Assembly (NCBI RefSeq): GCF_900105905.1
Contig: NZ_FNSV01000005.1
Coordinates: 1,736,001 to 1,800,000, forward strand
Source: Rhodococcus koreensis
GTDB lineage: Bacteria; Actinomycetota; Actinomycetes; Mycobacteriales; Mycobacteriaceae
Length of the DNA stretch: 64,000 nt
Reading direction: 5' to 3'
This document shows positions 43,976 through 53,834 of this stretch, piece by piece. The first letter of the stretch is position 1, and each line of letters begins with the position of its first letter. The position numbers and the translations under genes were made by a program. The notes beneath the pieces are model-generated. The model saw only the letters and a list, made by a program, of their open reading frames with translations, did not search any database and was not told the origin of the DNA.

Positions 43976-45169
43976 GTGATCCCCATCGACCTCCTCACCC
44001 GCCCGATCCTCGATCTGCTCGGCGCGTTCGGCAGCGGAGTCCTTCCCGCAGGCGGACCCGCCGACGCCCTGCGCGCGTCCTCGATCGCCATCGACGCGGT
44101 GAACGACACCGGGCGCACAGGCATCAGCTCGATCTACGGCGACTGGCAGGGCAAGGGCGGCACCGGTGCGATCGTGAAGACCGAGGAGGCGCAGCGTGCG
44201 ACGGTCGCGGTCTCCGATCGCGGCAACGACATGGCTGCCGTCGTCGCCGAGGCCTCCGAGATCGTCCGGCCAGGAATGCTGCAGTTGCAGGAGATCCTGC
44301 AGTCGTTCATCTCCCTCGCGGTCGCGGCCGGACCCGCCCTCGTCACCCCGCCCGGTCAGGCGATGATCGTCGCGGCGGCACTCGACCACCTCGGCCGGCC
44401 ACCGCGGTCGTCGCGAAGGTGCGGGCCGAACTCGCCGAGCAGACCGGGAAGATGGTCACCCTCACACCGGCCGAAGACATCCCGTCCGCGCCCGCCGCCA
44501 CCGCACCCGCGAGCACGACCGCAGCGAGCACGGCGCCCGCCTCCGCGGCCCCCGTCGCACCCGCGGCTCCGACGTGGTCAGCCGTGCGGCGTCCGGGTTC
44601 GTGAGTTCCTCGGGTTCGTCGCCGATGTCGGGCCTGACGAGCATCTCCGCCCCGGCCACGCACTCGTCGGGCGGATGCGCGGCGGGCGGGTCGCGGGCGG
44701 ATTCCCTCACGGGCAGATCGGGAGGAGCCGGTCAGGCGCCGTCCACCTCGGATCCCGCCCACGGCGGCGAGGGCGTCGAGGTGGTCCTGCCCGACGGCAG
44801 CACCGCCGTCGCCCCCAACAAGGCAAGGAGGCGGCCGACGCCGTCCGCAACGCGCTGTCGCAGCAGGGTGTCCCGTACGTCTGGGGCGGGACGTCGCCCG
44901 GCGAGGGCCTCGACTGCAGCGGGCTGCCCCAGTGGGCCTACGGCGAAGCGGGCGTGGGTCTTCCGCGCCTGGCGCAGGAACAGAACGTCGGCACTGCCGT
45001 CGACCCGGGCGACCTGATGCCCGGCGACCTCGCCGTGTGGGACGGCCACGTGGCGATGGTGATCGGCAACGGCCAGCTCGTCTAGGCCGGTGATCCCGTG
45101 CAGGTCGGTCCGATCCGAACCAGCAACAGCGGCATGGGCTTCTACGGCTTCTACCGACCCACGGAATGA
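43976..45169 (+). pseudogene. NlpC/P60 peptidoglycan hydrolase gene with three frameshifts and an amber codon
   Basis: Starting at GTG 43976 the sense reads IPIDLLTRPILDLLGAFGSGV, a helical ESX-like N-terminal half. It shifts near 44398 (a G lost in CGGCC), continuing ATAVVAKVRAELAEQTGK and an Ala/Pro linker. It shifts again near 44568, and near 44825 (an A lost), then enters the NlpC/P60 domain: GVPYVWGGTSPGEGLDCSGL (nucleophile Cys codon 44915) and GHVAMVIGNG (His codon 45047). A TAG at 45083-45085 interrupts QLV-x-AGDPVQVGPIRT, and the tail ends at 45169. The conserved Thr after DCSGL is Pro. Five lesions in 1.2 kb imply a dead gene. Confidence 0.75.
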
Positions 45170-45177
45170 CAGGAATC

Positions 45178-45522
45178 ATGTTTCCCCCCACCCCGCCCCC
45201 GGCCGGCACCACGGCCGCAGTCAGCAATCGCTCCGGCACCGTCTCGGTCCGGACCACCGAGCAGGGTCTGCCGCTCGAACTCCGCATCGATCCGCGCGAA
45301 CTCCGCTACGGCGGCCAGCGGCTCGCGGACGAGATCCTGACCCTGTGCCGGCGCTCGGCGATGGAGGCCGGCGCGCGCCGCCGCGACGAACTCGCCCGTG
45401 ACGGCATGCCCGCCGAGATCCTCGACAAGCTCGGGCTGCCCACGCGCGCCGACGTCGCCGCCGCGCAGGCGATCGAGGACGAGGAAGAACCCACCCCGAC
45501 GAGCTGGATGCGGCCACTGTGA
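45178..45522 (+). CDS. Hypothetical protein linked to YbaB-like gene
   Basis: A 114-residue protein. A Pro-rich N-terminus is followed by SGTVSVRTTEQGLPLELRIDPRELRYGGQRLADEILTLCRRSAMEAGARRRDELARDGMP and an acidic tail with a terminal TSWMRPL. I recognise the pattern from small actinobacterial genes that accompany EspC-like, NlpC/P60 and YbaB-like genes, but no function is known. ATG 45178 has AGGAA 5 nt upstream; ATG 45166, overlapping the stop of the preceding pseudogene, is the alternative. The stop overlaps the next GTG. Unlike its upstream neighbours it is intact. Confidence 0.65.
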   Translation: MFPPTPPPAGTTAAVSNRSGTVSVRTTEQGLPLELRIDPRELRYGGQRLADEILTLCRRSAMEAGARRRDELARDGMPAEILDKLGLPTRADVAAAQAIEDEEEPTPTSWMRPL

Positions 45523-45824
45523 GCGAACACGACATGGATGCGATCGTCGGCCGGGCCACCGAACAGGTGAACCTGCTCGAGGAGGCCCTCGCCGGGCTGC
45601 AGTCGATCACGGCGCGGGCGTCGAGCGAGTCCGATCAGGTGACGGCCGAGGTCGACGGGAACGGCACGTTGACCGGTCTGTGGATGGACGATTCCATCGC
45701 GAGCCTTGACGCCCGCACTCTCGCGGCGATGATCACGAGCACCACCCAGGAGGCGGCCCGGCTCGCCACCGAACAGCGGACCCGGGTCCTGGCGGCGCTG
45801 CAGGACGGGTTCGGGAGGGTGTGA
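45519..45824 (+). CDS. YbaB/EbfC-like nucleoid-associated protein
   Basis: A 101-residue protein resembling the YbaB/EbfC family (PF02575): an N-terminal coiled helix (DAIVGRATEQVNLLEEALAGLQSITARASSESD), a short beta part (VTAEVDGNGTLTGLWMDDSIASL) and a C-terminal helix (TLAAMITSTTQEAARLATEQRTRVLAALQDGFG). Canonical YbaB binds DNA; in this small cluster the partner could instead be the neighbouring protein. The GTG start overlaps the previous stop (GTGA), so the two are coupled. The 149-bp gap downstream (45825-45973) contains the promoter of the next gene. Confidence 0.7.
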   Translation: MSEHDMDAIVGRATEQVNLLEEALAGLQSITARASSESDQVTAEVDGNGTLTGLWMDDSIASLDARTLAAMITSTTQEAARLATEQRTRVLAALQDGFGRV

Positions 45825-45960
45825 CCTCACTGTCCGGCGAAGTCGCGGACCGTGGCGTACCGGGTCGAACGTTCCGGGTCGCGGCCGCCGCGGCACGGCG
45901 GCGACGGGCGTCGGAAACGGTCCGCACACAGCCCGGGTATAACTTTGGCCGCGGGGTCGA

Positions 45961-45966
45961 TAGGCT
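45961..45966 (+). promoter_or_regulatory. -10 box of the Rv3311-like gene (leaderless)
   Basis: TAGGCT, 7 nt, then ATG 45974; identical box and spacing to the promoter at 35649. An AT-rich TATAAC lies 17 bp further upstream in place of a -35 box. Confidence 0.5.
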
Positions 45967-45973
45967 TCGCGCC

Positions 45974-47221
45974 ATGGCTGGAGACATCGTCCCGATCGAA
46001 CTCGGTCTCACCGACGGCGACCTCGTGACACTGTGGGCACCACGGTGGCGTGAAGGCGACGACGAGTGGGAAGCATTCCTTGGTCACGAGGAAGACCTCT
46101 ACGGGTTCGAATCAGTGGCAGAACTCGCTGCCTTCATCCGCACCAATACCGACAACGACCTCGTCGAGCACCCCGCGTGGGGCGTGGTGTCCGGGCTCTC
46201 CGCCGCCGAACTCGAGCCCGACGAGAACTTCTGCTTCGATCTGATCGGTGTGCCCGAGCTGGCGGCGAGTGACCCCGACGCCGTCGTCGTGAGCGAACTC
46301 GAAGACACCCTCAACATGGTGCGCAACATCGGTGAGGTCTGCGAACTGGACGCGGTCACCAAGTTCTTCAGCGCGAATCCCATTCTCGGTGCGCTCCCGG
46401 CAGGCGCCAGCGCTTTCGAGGGACGCGAGGGCGAGGAACTGTGGGCGCAGATCGGGACTGCGATCGCGAAGGGCTGGGATGACGTCCTCGACGCCGTCGA
46501 CAACATCGTCGCCACCCCCGAGGTGGACGCCGAGGCTGTAGCCGTGGCCGAGGCCGAACTGGTGGCCGCCGACGAGAACACCGTCGACGTGGACGACGTC
46601 GCCGAGGAGGCCGAGGAAGACGAGGAGTTCGTCGCACTCGACCTGAACACCGAGGACGACGAGGAGGAAGACGACTCGTTCTGGGGTGCGGTGGGTGTCG
46701 ACCCCGTCAAGATCATCACGTCCGGGGAGACGTACTTCACGCTCCGGTGCTACCTCGACGACGACGCGATCTTCCTCGGGCGTGACGGCGCGATCTTCGT
46801 ATTCACGTCCGAGCGGGCACTGGCCCGGTACCTCGCCGACAACCACGAGCACGCCCTCGCTCAGGTCAGCACGTACGAGGAGATCCAGGTGGCGGCGGTC
46901 GACGGGTCGCTTGAGGTCGAGGTCACCGACGAGAACGTGTACGTCCTGCCCGGACTCGCCGACGACCTGGCCGCAGGCCCGGAGTCCGTCGACGCGGACC
47001 AGCTGGACCTCGCCGTCGAATTGTTCACCGATGCAGCCGATTTCGCCGACGACGACTCGGTGGAAACCGCGCTCGCGTCGTCCGACCCGCTGGGCTGGTA
47101 CGTCTCGTTCGTCCTCAACCCGGACCCGACGCGGATGGCGCCGAGCGCGCCCTTCGACGCCGAGGCCGAGGCGTGGCGGACGCTCGAGCGGGAATTCGAG
47201 GCCCGCCTGCGGAAGGTCTGA
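45974..47221 (+). CDS. Acidic protein with a duplicated module (Rv3311-like)
   Basis: A 415-residue, strongly acidic cytoplasmic protein; position next to upp/add points to Rv3311, of unknown function. Two similar modules are visible: residues 35-63 (FLGHEEDLYGFESVAELAAF) and 267-295 (FLGRDGAIFVFTSERALARYL), sharing FLG-x(6-7)-F-x-S-x(3-4)-LA-x-aromatic and a following N-x-x-x-L. They are separated by a run of about 60 residues dominated by Glu and Asp (roughly 180-236). No catalytic motif, membrane segment or signal peptide is seen. ATG 45974 follows a -10 box by 7 nt. Confidence 0.75.
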   Translation: MAGDIVPIELGLTDGDLVTLWAPRWREGDDEWEAFLGHEEDLYGFESVAELAAFIRTNTDNDLVEHPAWGVVSGLSAAELEPDENFCFDLIGVPELAASDPDAVVVSELEDTLNMVRNIGEVCELDAVTKFFSANPILGALPAGASAFEGREGEELWAQIGTAIAKGWDDVLDAVDNIVATPEVDAEAVAVAEAELVAADENTVDVDDVAEEAEEDEEFVALDLNTEDDEEEDDSFWGAVGVDPVKIITSGETYFTLRCYLDDDAIFLGRDGAIFVFTSERALARYLADNHEHALAQVSTYEEIQVAAVDGSLEVEVTDENVYVLPGLADDLAAGPESVDADQLDLAVELFTDAADFADDDSVETALASSDPLGWYVSFVLNPDPTRMAPSAPFDAEAEAWRTLEREFEARLRKV

Positions 47222-47240
47222 GCGCCCGCCGACGGGACGC

Positions 47241-48326
47241 TCAGCCCACCAGCACGGCGAATCCCGGCTTGATCACCTCGTCGATCAGCTGCAGCCGCTG
47301 ATCGAACGGGATGAACGCCGACTTCATCGCGTTGATGGTGTAGCGCTCGAGATCCGTCCAGCCGTAGCCGAACGTCTCGACCAGGCGGAGCATCTCCTGA
47401 CTCATGCTGGTGTCGCTCATCAGCCGGTTGTCGGTGTTGACCGTGACGCGGAACCGCAGCCGGGCGAGCAGGTCGAACGGATGGTTCTCGAGCGCGTCCA
47501 CGGCCCCGGTCTGAACGTTGGAGCTGGGACACAACTCCAGGGGAATCCTCTTGTCCCGCACATAGTTCGCGAGCTTGCCGAGCACCGGGACACCGTCGTC
47601 GCCGATCGTGATGTCGTCGGTGATCCGGACCCCGTGGCCGAGGCGGTCCGTGCCGCAGAACGCAATGGCCTCGTGAATGGACGGCAGGCCGAACGCCTCA
47701 CCCGCGTGAATGGTGAAGTGCGCATTGCTGCCCCGCATGTACTCGAAGGCGTCGAGATGGCGGCTGGGCGGATTCCCAGCCTCGGCGCCTGCGATGTCGA
47801 ATCCGACGACGCCTCGGTCCCGGAACCGGATCGCCAGTTCCGCGATCTCCCGGGACCGCGCCGCGTGCCGCATCGCGGTGAGCAGGACGCCGATCCGGAT
47901 GTTCTGGCCGCGCACCTCCGCCGCGGACTCCCCCGCCTCGAATCCGAGCAGGACCTGTTCCACCACCTCGTCGAGGGTCAGCCCCTCTTCGAGGTGCTGC
48001 TCCGGGGCGAACCGGACCTCGGCGTAGACCACGCCGTCGGCGGCGAGGTCCTCGGCGCATTCACGGGCGACGCGTTCGAGCCCTGCAGGTGTCTGCATGA
48101 CGGCGACGGTGTGGGCGAACGTCTCGAGGTACCGCTCGAGGGACCCGCTGTCCGCGGCCTCCCGGAACCACTTCGCGAGCGCGGGCGCGGTGTCGGCGGG
48201 CAGCGCGTCGTAGCCGCAGTCGCGGGCGAGTTCGAGAACCGTCTCGGGCCGGAGACCTCCGTCGAGATGGTCGTGCAGCAACACCTTCGGCGCTCGGCGC
48301 AGGGCCGACAGATCCAGTGCGGTCAT
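47241..48326 (-). CDS. add: Adenosine deaminase
   Basis: A 361-residue zinc hydrolase that converts (deoxy)adenosine to (deoxy)inosine, feeding DeoD. The metal and catalytic motifs are all present: [11 protein letters not shown] (HxH), [12 protein letters not shown] (His and catalytic Glu in HAGE), [20 protein letters not shown], and [13 protein letters not shown] (the Asp ligand). It lies 9 bp downstream of deoA in the same direction, giving the order cdd-deoA-add as in Rv3315c-Rv3313c. A TAACGT box 6 nt before its ATG, inside the deoA end, could give an extra internal promoter. Confidence 0.95.
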   Translation of the reverse strand: MTALDLSALRRAPKVLLHDHLDGGLRPETVLELARDCGYDALPADTAPALAKWFREAADSGSLERYLETFAHTVAVMQTPAGLERVARECAEDLAADGVVYAEVRFAPEQHLEEGLTLDEVVEQVLLGFEAGESAAEVRGQNIRIGVLLTAMRHAARSREIAELAIRFRDRGVVGFDIAGAEAGNPPSRHLDAFEYMRGSNAHFTIHAGEAFGLPSIHEAIAFCGTDRLGHGVRITDDITIGDDGVPVLGKLANYVRDKRIPLELCPSSNVQTGAVDALENHPFDLLARLRFRVTVNTDNRLMSDTSMSQEMLRLVETFGYGWTDLERYTINAMKSAFIPFDQRLQLIDEVIKPGFAVLVG

Positions 48327-48335
48327 GGGACGACG

Positions 48336-49623
<1,288 letters not shown>

Positions 49624-49631
<8 letters not shown>

Positions 49632-50028
49632 GGGTGATTCTCCCCTTCTCCTCCGGACCGAAAGCGTCCGGCAGCAGCTGTTCCAATGGGCGCACGCCGG
49701 CCCGGTGGTCGACGAGCAGTCCGGGGCCGCCGTGCTCGAAGAGAATCTGCCGGCAGCGTCCGCACGGCATGAGTATGTCGCCACTCGCGTCACAGCAGGT
49801 GAAGGCGATTAATCGCCCGCCGCCGCCCGCAAACAAGTTACCGACCAGTACGCATTCGGCGCAGAGCCCCAAACCGTATGAGACATTTTCCACATTGCAT
49901 CCGACGACGATTCGTCCATCGTCCACCAGCGCCGCCGATCCCACCGCGAACCCGGAGTAGGGCGCGTAGGCCCTCTCCATCACCTCATGCGCGTTGGCGC
50001 GCAACAGTTTCCAATCGATCTCGACCAT
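49624..50028 (-). CDS. cdd: Cytidine deaminase
   Basis: A 134-residue tetrameric-type cytidine deaminase, making uridine from cytidine. The zinc site is GLCAECVLVGN (Cys and catalytic Glu) and MPCGRCRQILFE (two Cys). APYSGFAVGSAALVDDGRIVVGCNVENVSYG is the usual N-terminal core. Length is typical. ATG 50028 is chosen because MVEIDWKLLRANAHEVMERAYAPYSGF matches family starts. First gene of the leftward cdd-deoA-add operon, divergent from sdhCDAB over 255 bp. Confidence 0.94.
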
Positions 50029-50092
50029 GGTTACCCATCCAATCACGTGGGCTGAATGGATGCAGAGAATCGCCCAGGACGGCCCGATCCGT

Positions 50093-50111
50093 ATTGGAGA
50101 GGCAAACCTAA
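50093..50111. promoter_or_regulatory. Possible IdeR/DtxR iron box upstream of sdhCDAB
   Basis: ATTGGAGAGGCAAACCTAA matches the IdeR/DtxR consensus TTAGGTTAGGCTAACCTAA at 14 of 19 positions, with the right half nearly perfect. It lies in the 255-bp gap between cdd and sdhC, which otherwise holds a possible -10 box TAGAGT (50173-50178). Iron control of an Fe-S/haem enzyme is plausible; the site is a sequence match only. Confidence 0.4.
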
Positions 50112-50283
50112 GTTCATTTGCAGGGGCGGTACGAACCCCGACTCGAATTAGTTCCCGCGTTTCTGTTGGGTTTAGAGTTCAGAGAAGTCGGTTCAGGATC
50201 ACGTCGGGTCCCCAGTTGTGGTATGTCCGCAACGCTGCGCAGACTCGACACGTCCACCAATGACGTTGGAGGCACAGCACTCG

Positions 50284-50688
50284 ATGAGTACTACGACTGA
50301 AGCCGCTCCGGCCAAGGAGCGCACACGGTCGCTTTACCGGGGCGACCCCGGAATGTGGTCCTGGGTTTTGCACCGGATCACAGGCGTAATGACGTTCTTC
50401 TTCCTATTCGTGCACGTGCTGGACACCGCGCTCGTGCGGGTGAATCCCGACACGTACGACAGTGTCATCGAGACCTACAAGAACCCGATCGTCGGGCTCA
50501 TGGAGCTCGCTCTCGTCGCCGCGGTGCTGTACCACGCACTGAACGGTGTCCGGGTGATGCTGGTGGACTTCTGGTCCAAGGGACCGCAGTACCAGCGCCT
50601 GATGCTCTGGGTAATCCTCGCGATCTGGTTCCTGGTGATGATCCCGGGCGCAGGCCGCATCTTCTACAACATGTTTGCGGGGCACTGA
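50284..50688 (+). CDS. sdhC: Succinate dehydrogenase cytochrome b subunit
   Basis: A 134-residue membrane anchor of complex II. YRGDPGMWSWVLHRITGVMTFFFLFVHVLDTALVRV contains the SxxHRxTG-type quinone-site motif and the first helix; two further helices follow (VGLMELALVAAVLYHALNGVRVMLVDFW with a candidate haem-ligand His, and LMLWVILAIWFLVMIPGAG). ATG 50284 begins the sdhCDAB operon; sdhD starts 1 bp after the stop. Arrangement matches Rv3316-Rv3319 (sdh2). Confidence 0.94.
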   Translation: MSTTTEAAPAKERTRSLYRGDPGMWSWVLHRITGVMTFFFLFVHVLDTALVRVNPDTYDSVIETYKNPIVGLMELALVAAVLYHALNGVRVMLVDFWSKGPQYQRLMLWVILAIWFLVMIPGAGRIFYNMFAGH

Positions 50689-50689
50689 C

Positions 50690-51133
50690 ATGACGACAGA
50701 AGCCAAGAGTCTCGGCAAGACCTACGACCGTCCCGCCAGCCTGGACAACCCGCGCTCTCCGCGCCGGACCTCGAAGAACAACTTCGAGCTGTACGCCTGG
50801 CTGTTCATGCGGTTCTCCGGTCTCGCACTGATCTTCCTCGTGCTCGGCCACCTCTTCATCATGCTGATGCTCGACGACGGTGTGCACCGCATCAACTTCG
50901 CGTTCGTCGCAGGCCGCTGGTCCAGCCCGTTCTGGCAGTTCTGGGACCTCACCATGCTGTGGCTTGCCCAGCTGCACGGCGGAAACGGACTCCGCACGGT
51001 CATCGCGGACTACTCCCGCAAGGACTCCACGCGCTTCTGGCTGACCACGATCCTCGTTCTCTCGATGATCCTGATCATGGGCCTCGGCACGTACGTCATC
51101 TTCACCTTCGACCCCAATATCTCGGCGAGCTAG
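50690..51133 (+). CDS. sdhD: Succinate dehydrogenase membrane anchor subunit
   Basis: A 147-residue anchor with three helices: YAWLFMRFSGLALIFLVLGHLFIMLML (His in LGHLF is a likely haem ligand), FWDLTMLWLAQLHGGNGLRTVIADY, and LTTILVLSMILIMGLGTYVIFTF. The N-terminal 35 residues are hydrophilic. Start ATG 50690 lies 1 bp after the sdhC stop; sdhA follows after 15 bp with GGGGAG upstream. Sequence divergence is usual in this subunit, so the assignment rests on position, helices and histidines. Confidence 0.92.
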   Translation: MTTEAKSLGKTYDRPASLDNPRSPRRTSKNNFELYAWLFMRFSGLALIFLVLGHLFIMLMLDDGVHRINFAFVAGRWSSPFWQFWDLTMLWLAQLHGGNGLRTVIADYSRKDSTRFWLTTILVLSMILIMGLGTYVIFTFDPNISAS

Positions 51134-51148
51134 GGGAGCACAGACTTC

Positions 51149-52900
51149 ATGCAGGAACACCGTTATGACGTGGTCATCGTCGGTGCCGGCGGCGCCGGCA
51201 TGCGCGCAGCGATCGAGGCCGGTCCCCGCGCCCGCACCGCGGTACTGACCAAGCTCTACCCCACCCGCAGCCACACCGGCGCGGCCCAGGGCGGCATGTG
51301 CGCCGCGCTGGCGAACGTGGAGGAAGACAACTGGGAGTGGCACACCTTCGACACGGTCAAGGGCGGCGACTACCTCGCCGACCAGGACGCCGTCGAGATC
51401 ATGGCCAAGGAGGCCATCGACGCGGTGCTCGACCTCGAGAAGATGGGTCTGCCGTTCAACCGCACGCCCGAGGGCAAGATCGACCAGCGTCGTTTCGGTG
51501 GTCACACCCGCGATCACGGTAAGGCCCCCGTGCGCCGCGCATGTTATGCCGCGGACCGCACCGGTCACATGATCCTGCAGACGCTCTACCAGAACTGCGT
51601 CAAGCACGACGTCGAGTTCTTCAACGAGTTCTACGCCCTCGACATCGCGATCACCGAGACGGAGAACGGCCCGGTCGCCACCGGCGTCATCGCCTACGAG
51701 CTGGCCACCGGCGAGATCCACGTCTTCCACGCGAAGTCCATCGTGTTCGCCACCGGCGGCTCGGGACGCATGTACAAGACGACGTCCAACGCGCACACCC
51801 TCACCGGTGACGGCATGGGCATCATCTTCCGCAAGGGCCTCCCGCTGGAGGACATGGAGTTCCACCAGTTCCATCCGACAGGCCTGGCCGGGCTCGGCAT
51901 CCTCATCTCCGAGGCCGTGCGCGGTGAGGGCGGCATCCTCCGCAACGCCGACGGCGAGCGGTTCATGGAGCGCTACGCCCCCACCATCAAGGACCTCGCA
52001 CCCCGTGACATCGTCGCGCGGTCGATGGTTCTCGAGGTCCTCGAGGGACGCGGCGCGGGACCGAACAAGGATTACGTCTACATCGACGTGACCCACATCC
52101 CCGAGGAAGTCCTCGACGAGAAGCTCCCCGACATCATGGAGTTCTCCCGCACGTATCTCGGTGTGGATCCGGTCAAGGAACCCGTGCCGGTGTACCCCAC
52201 CTGCCACTACGTCATGGGCGGCATCCCCACCAGGATCAACGGTGAGGTCCTCCGCAACAACGACGAGATCGTCCAGGGCCTGTACGCCGCGGGCGAGTGC
52301 GCCTGCGTGTCCGTCCACGGCGCGAACCGTCTCGGCACCAACTCGCTGCTCGACATCAACGTCTTCGGACGCCGCGCCGGCATCGCCGCCGCCGAGCACG
52401 CCAACAACAGCGAGTTCGTCGCCCTGCCGGAGACGCCCGAGAAGATGGTCGACGAGTGGATGGCCACCATCCTGTCGGACCACGGTCACGAGCGGGTCGC
52501 GGACATCCGCACCGAGCTGCAGCAGTCGATGGACAACAACGCCTCCGTGTTCCGCACGGAAGAGCGCCTCACCCAGGCACTCAAGGACGTGCGTGCACTG
52601 AAGGAGCGCTACAACCACATCACGGTGCAGGACAAGGGCAAGCGCTACAACAGCGACCTGCTCGAGGCCATCGAGCTCGGCTTCCTCCTCGAAATGGCGG
52701 AGGTCACCGTCGTCGGCGCGCTGAACCGCAAGGAATCGCGCGGCGGCCACGCCCGCGAGGACTTCCCGGACCGCAACGACGCCGAGTACATGAAGCACAC
52801 GATGGCATACAAGGAGGGCGACGGCCTGCTCTCCGACATCCGTCTCGACTACAAGCCGGTAGTCCAGACCCGCTACGAGCCGATGGAGCGTAAGTACTGA
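51149..52900 (+). CDS. sdhA: Succinate dehydrogenase flavoprotein subunit
   Basis: A 583-residue FAD subunit that oxidises succinate to fumarate. The FAD fold starts YDVVIVGAGGAGMRAAIEAG; RSHTGAAQGGMCAAL carries His42, to which FAD is covalently attached; FGGHTRDHGKAPVRRACYAADRTGH and EFHQFHPTGLAGLGILISEAVRGEGG hold substrate-site residues; the capping and C-terminal helical domains are complete (HGANRLGTNSLLDINVFGRRAG; SRGGHAREDFPDRNDAEYMKHTM). The stop overlaps sdhB by one base. Confidence 0.97.
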   Translation: MQEHRYDVVIVGAGGAGMRAAIEAGPRARTAVLTKLYPTRSHTGAAQGGMCAALANVEEDNWEWHTFDTVKGGDYLADQDAVEIMAKEAIDAVLDLEKMGLPFNRTPEGKIDQRRFGGHTRDHGKAPVRRACYAADRTGHMILQTLYQNCVKHDVEFFNEFYALDIAITETENGPVATGVIAYELATGEIHVFHAKSIVFATGGSGRMYKTTSNAHTLTGDGMGIIFRKGLPLEDMEFHQFHPTGLAGLGILISEAVRGEGGILRNADGERFMERYAPTIKDLAPRDIVARSMVLEVLEGRGAGPNKDYVYIDVTHIPEEVLDEKLPDIMEFSRTYLGVDPVKEPVPVYPTCHYVMGGIPTRINGEVLRNNDEIVQGLYAAGECACVSVHGANRLGTNSLLDINVFGRRAGIAAAEHANNSEFVALPETPEKMVDEWMATILSDHGHERVADIRTELQQSMDNNASVFRTEERLTQALKDVRALKERYNHITVQDKGKRYNSDLLEAIELGFLLEMAEVTVVGALNRKESRGGHAREDFPDRNDAEYMKHTMAYKEGDGLLSDIRLDYKPVVQTRYEPMERKY

Positions 52901-53679
52901 TGAGCGCACCTGCAGTCGACAAGAGCGAGAACAAGTCGGATCTCCCTCCCGTTCCCGAGGGCGCCGTCATGGTCACCCTCAAGATCGCGCGGATGAACCC
53001 GGAATCCGGCGAGGGTCAGCACTGGGACAGCTTCCAGGTTCCGGCGCTGCCGACGGACCGCATGCTGAACCTGCTTCTGTACGTGAAGGGCTACCTCGAC
53101 GGCACGCTGACGTTCCGCCGCAGCTGCGCCCACGGCGTGTGCGGTTCGGACGCGATGCGGATCAACGGCGTCAACCGTCTGGCCTGCAAGCTCCTCATGA
53201 AGGACATGCTGCCCAAGGACGGCAAGCCGGTGACGATCACCGTCGAGCCCATCAAGGGCCTGCCGGTGGAGAAGGACCTCGTCGTCGACATGGAGCCGTT
53301 CTTCGACGCGTTCCGCGCCGTGAAGCCGTTCCTCATCACCACCGGCAACGAGCCCACCCGTGAGCGCATCCAGTCGCAGCACGACCGGGCCCGTTTCGAC
53401 GACACCACCAAGTGCATCCTGTGTGCCTGCTGCACCACGTCGTGCCCGGTGTACTGGAGCGACGGCAGCTACTTCGGTCCCGCCGCCATCGTCAACGCGC
53501 ACCGCTTCATCTTCGACAGCCGTGACGAGGGTGCGTCGGAGCGTCTCGACATCCTCAACGACAAGGACGGCGTCTGGCGGTGCCGGACCACGTTCAACTG
53601 CACCGACGCGTGCCCCCGCGGCATCCAGGTGACGAAGGCGATCCAGGAAGTCAAGCGCGCGCTGCTCTTCGCACGCTGA
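52900..53679 (+). CDS. sdhB: Succinate dehydrogenase iron-sulfur subunit
   Basis: A 259-residue electron-transfer subunit with [2Fe-2S], [4Fe-4S] and [3Fe-4S] clusters. Ligand motifs: [24 protein letters not shown] for the first cluster, [15 protein letters not shown] for the second, and [17 protein letters not shown] for the third. The interface residues toward the quinone site (around [23 protein letters not shown]) are present. It ends the operon; a perfect 16-bp hairpin follows. Confidence 0.97.
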   Translation: MSAPAVDKSENKSDLPPVPEGAVMVTLKIARMNPESGEGQHWDSFQVPALPTDRMLNLLLYVKGYLDGTLTFRRSCAHGVCGSDAMRINGVNRLACKLLMKDMLPKDGKPVTITVEPIKGLPVEKDLVVDMEPFFDAFRAVKPFLITTGNEPTRERIQSQHDRARFDDTTKCILCACCTTSCPVYWSDGSYFGPAAIVNAHRFIFDSRDEGASERLDILNDKDGVWRCRTTFNCTDACPRGIQVTKAIQEVKRALLFAR

Positions 53680-53702
53680 CCCGAGGTCTTCTCAGCACGT
53701 TC

Positions 53703-53739
53703 CAGGGCGCCCCCGGCCACTTCGGCCGGGGGCGCCCTG
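53703..53739 (+). terminator. Terminator of the sdhCDAB operon
   Basis: CAGGGCGCCCCCGGCC, a 5-nt loop ACTTC, and GGCCGGGGGCGCCCTG form a perfect 16-bp GC-rich stem starting 23 bp after the sdhB stop. No U-tract. Confidence 0.85.
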
Positions 53740-53790
53740 CGTCGTGTCCAAGCTCACTGTCCGAGCCGTCCCACGGTGAGATCCCCGCGC

Positions 53791-53796
53791 TAGTGT
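53791..53796 (+). promoter_or_regulatory. -10 box upstream of mdh
   Basis: TAGTGT lies 38 bp before the mdh ATG; GCGAGG supplies a ribosome-binding site further down, so mdh has a normal leader. Confidence 0.4.
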
Positions 53797-53834
53797 CGAG
53801 AACGGATGCTCCCGACGAACAGCGAGGTTCACAC

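Noticed and set aside
43604..45085. A single 493-codon gene over the EspC-like/NlpC region.
   Set aside because: The frame merely strings together pieces; protein-like sequence switches frame four times, so I annotate two pseudogenes.
50118..50300. 60-codon frame in front of sdhC.
   Set aside because: It runs into the sdhC start in another frame, with no hydrophobic or conserved pattern.
50498..52909. 803-codon open frame on the minus strand opposite sdhA/sdhC/sdhD.
   Set aside because: It is a GC-skew shadow of sdhA, whose sequence is fully recognisable; the antisense product is compositionally odd (Val/Leu/Asp/Arg-rich) with no domain.
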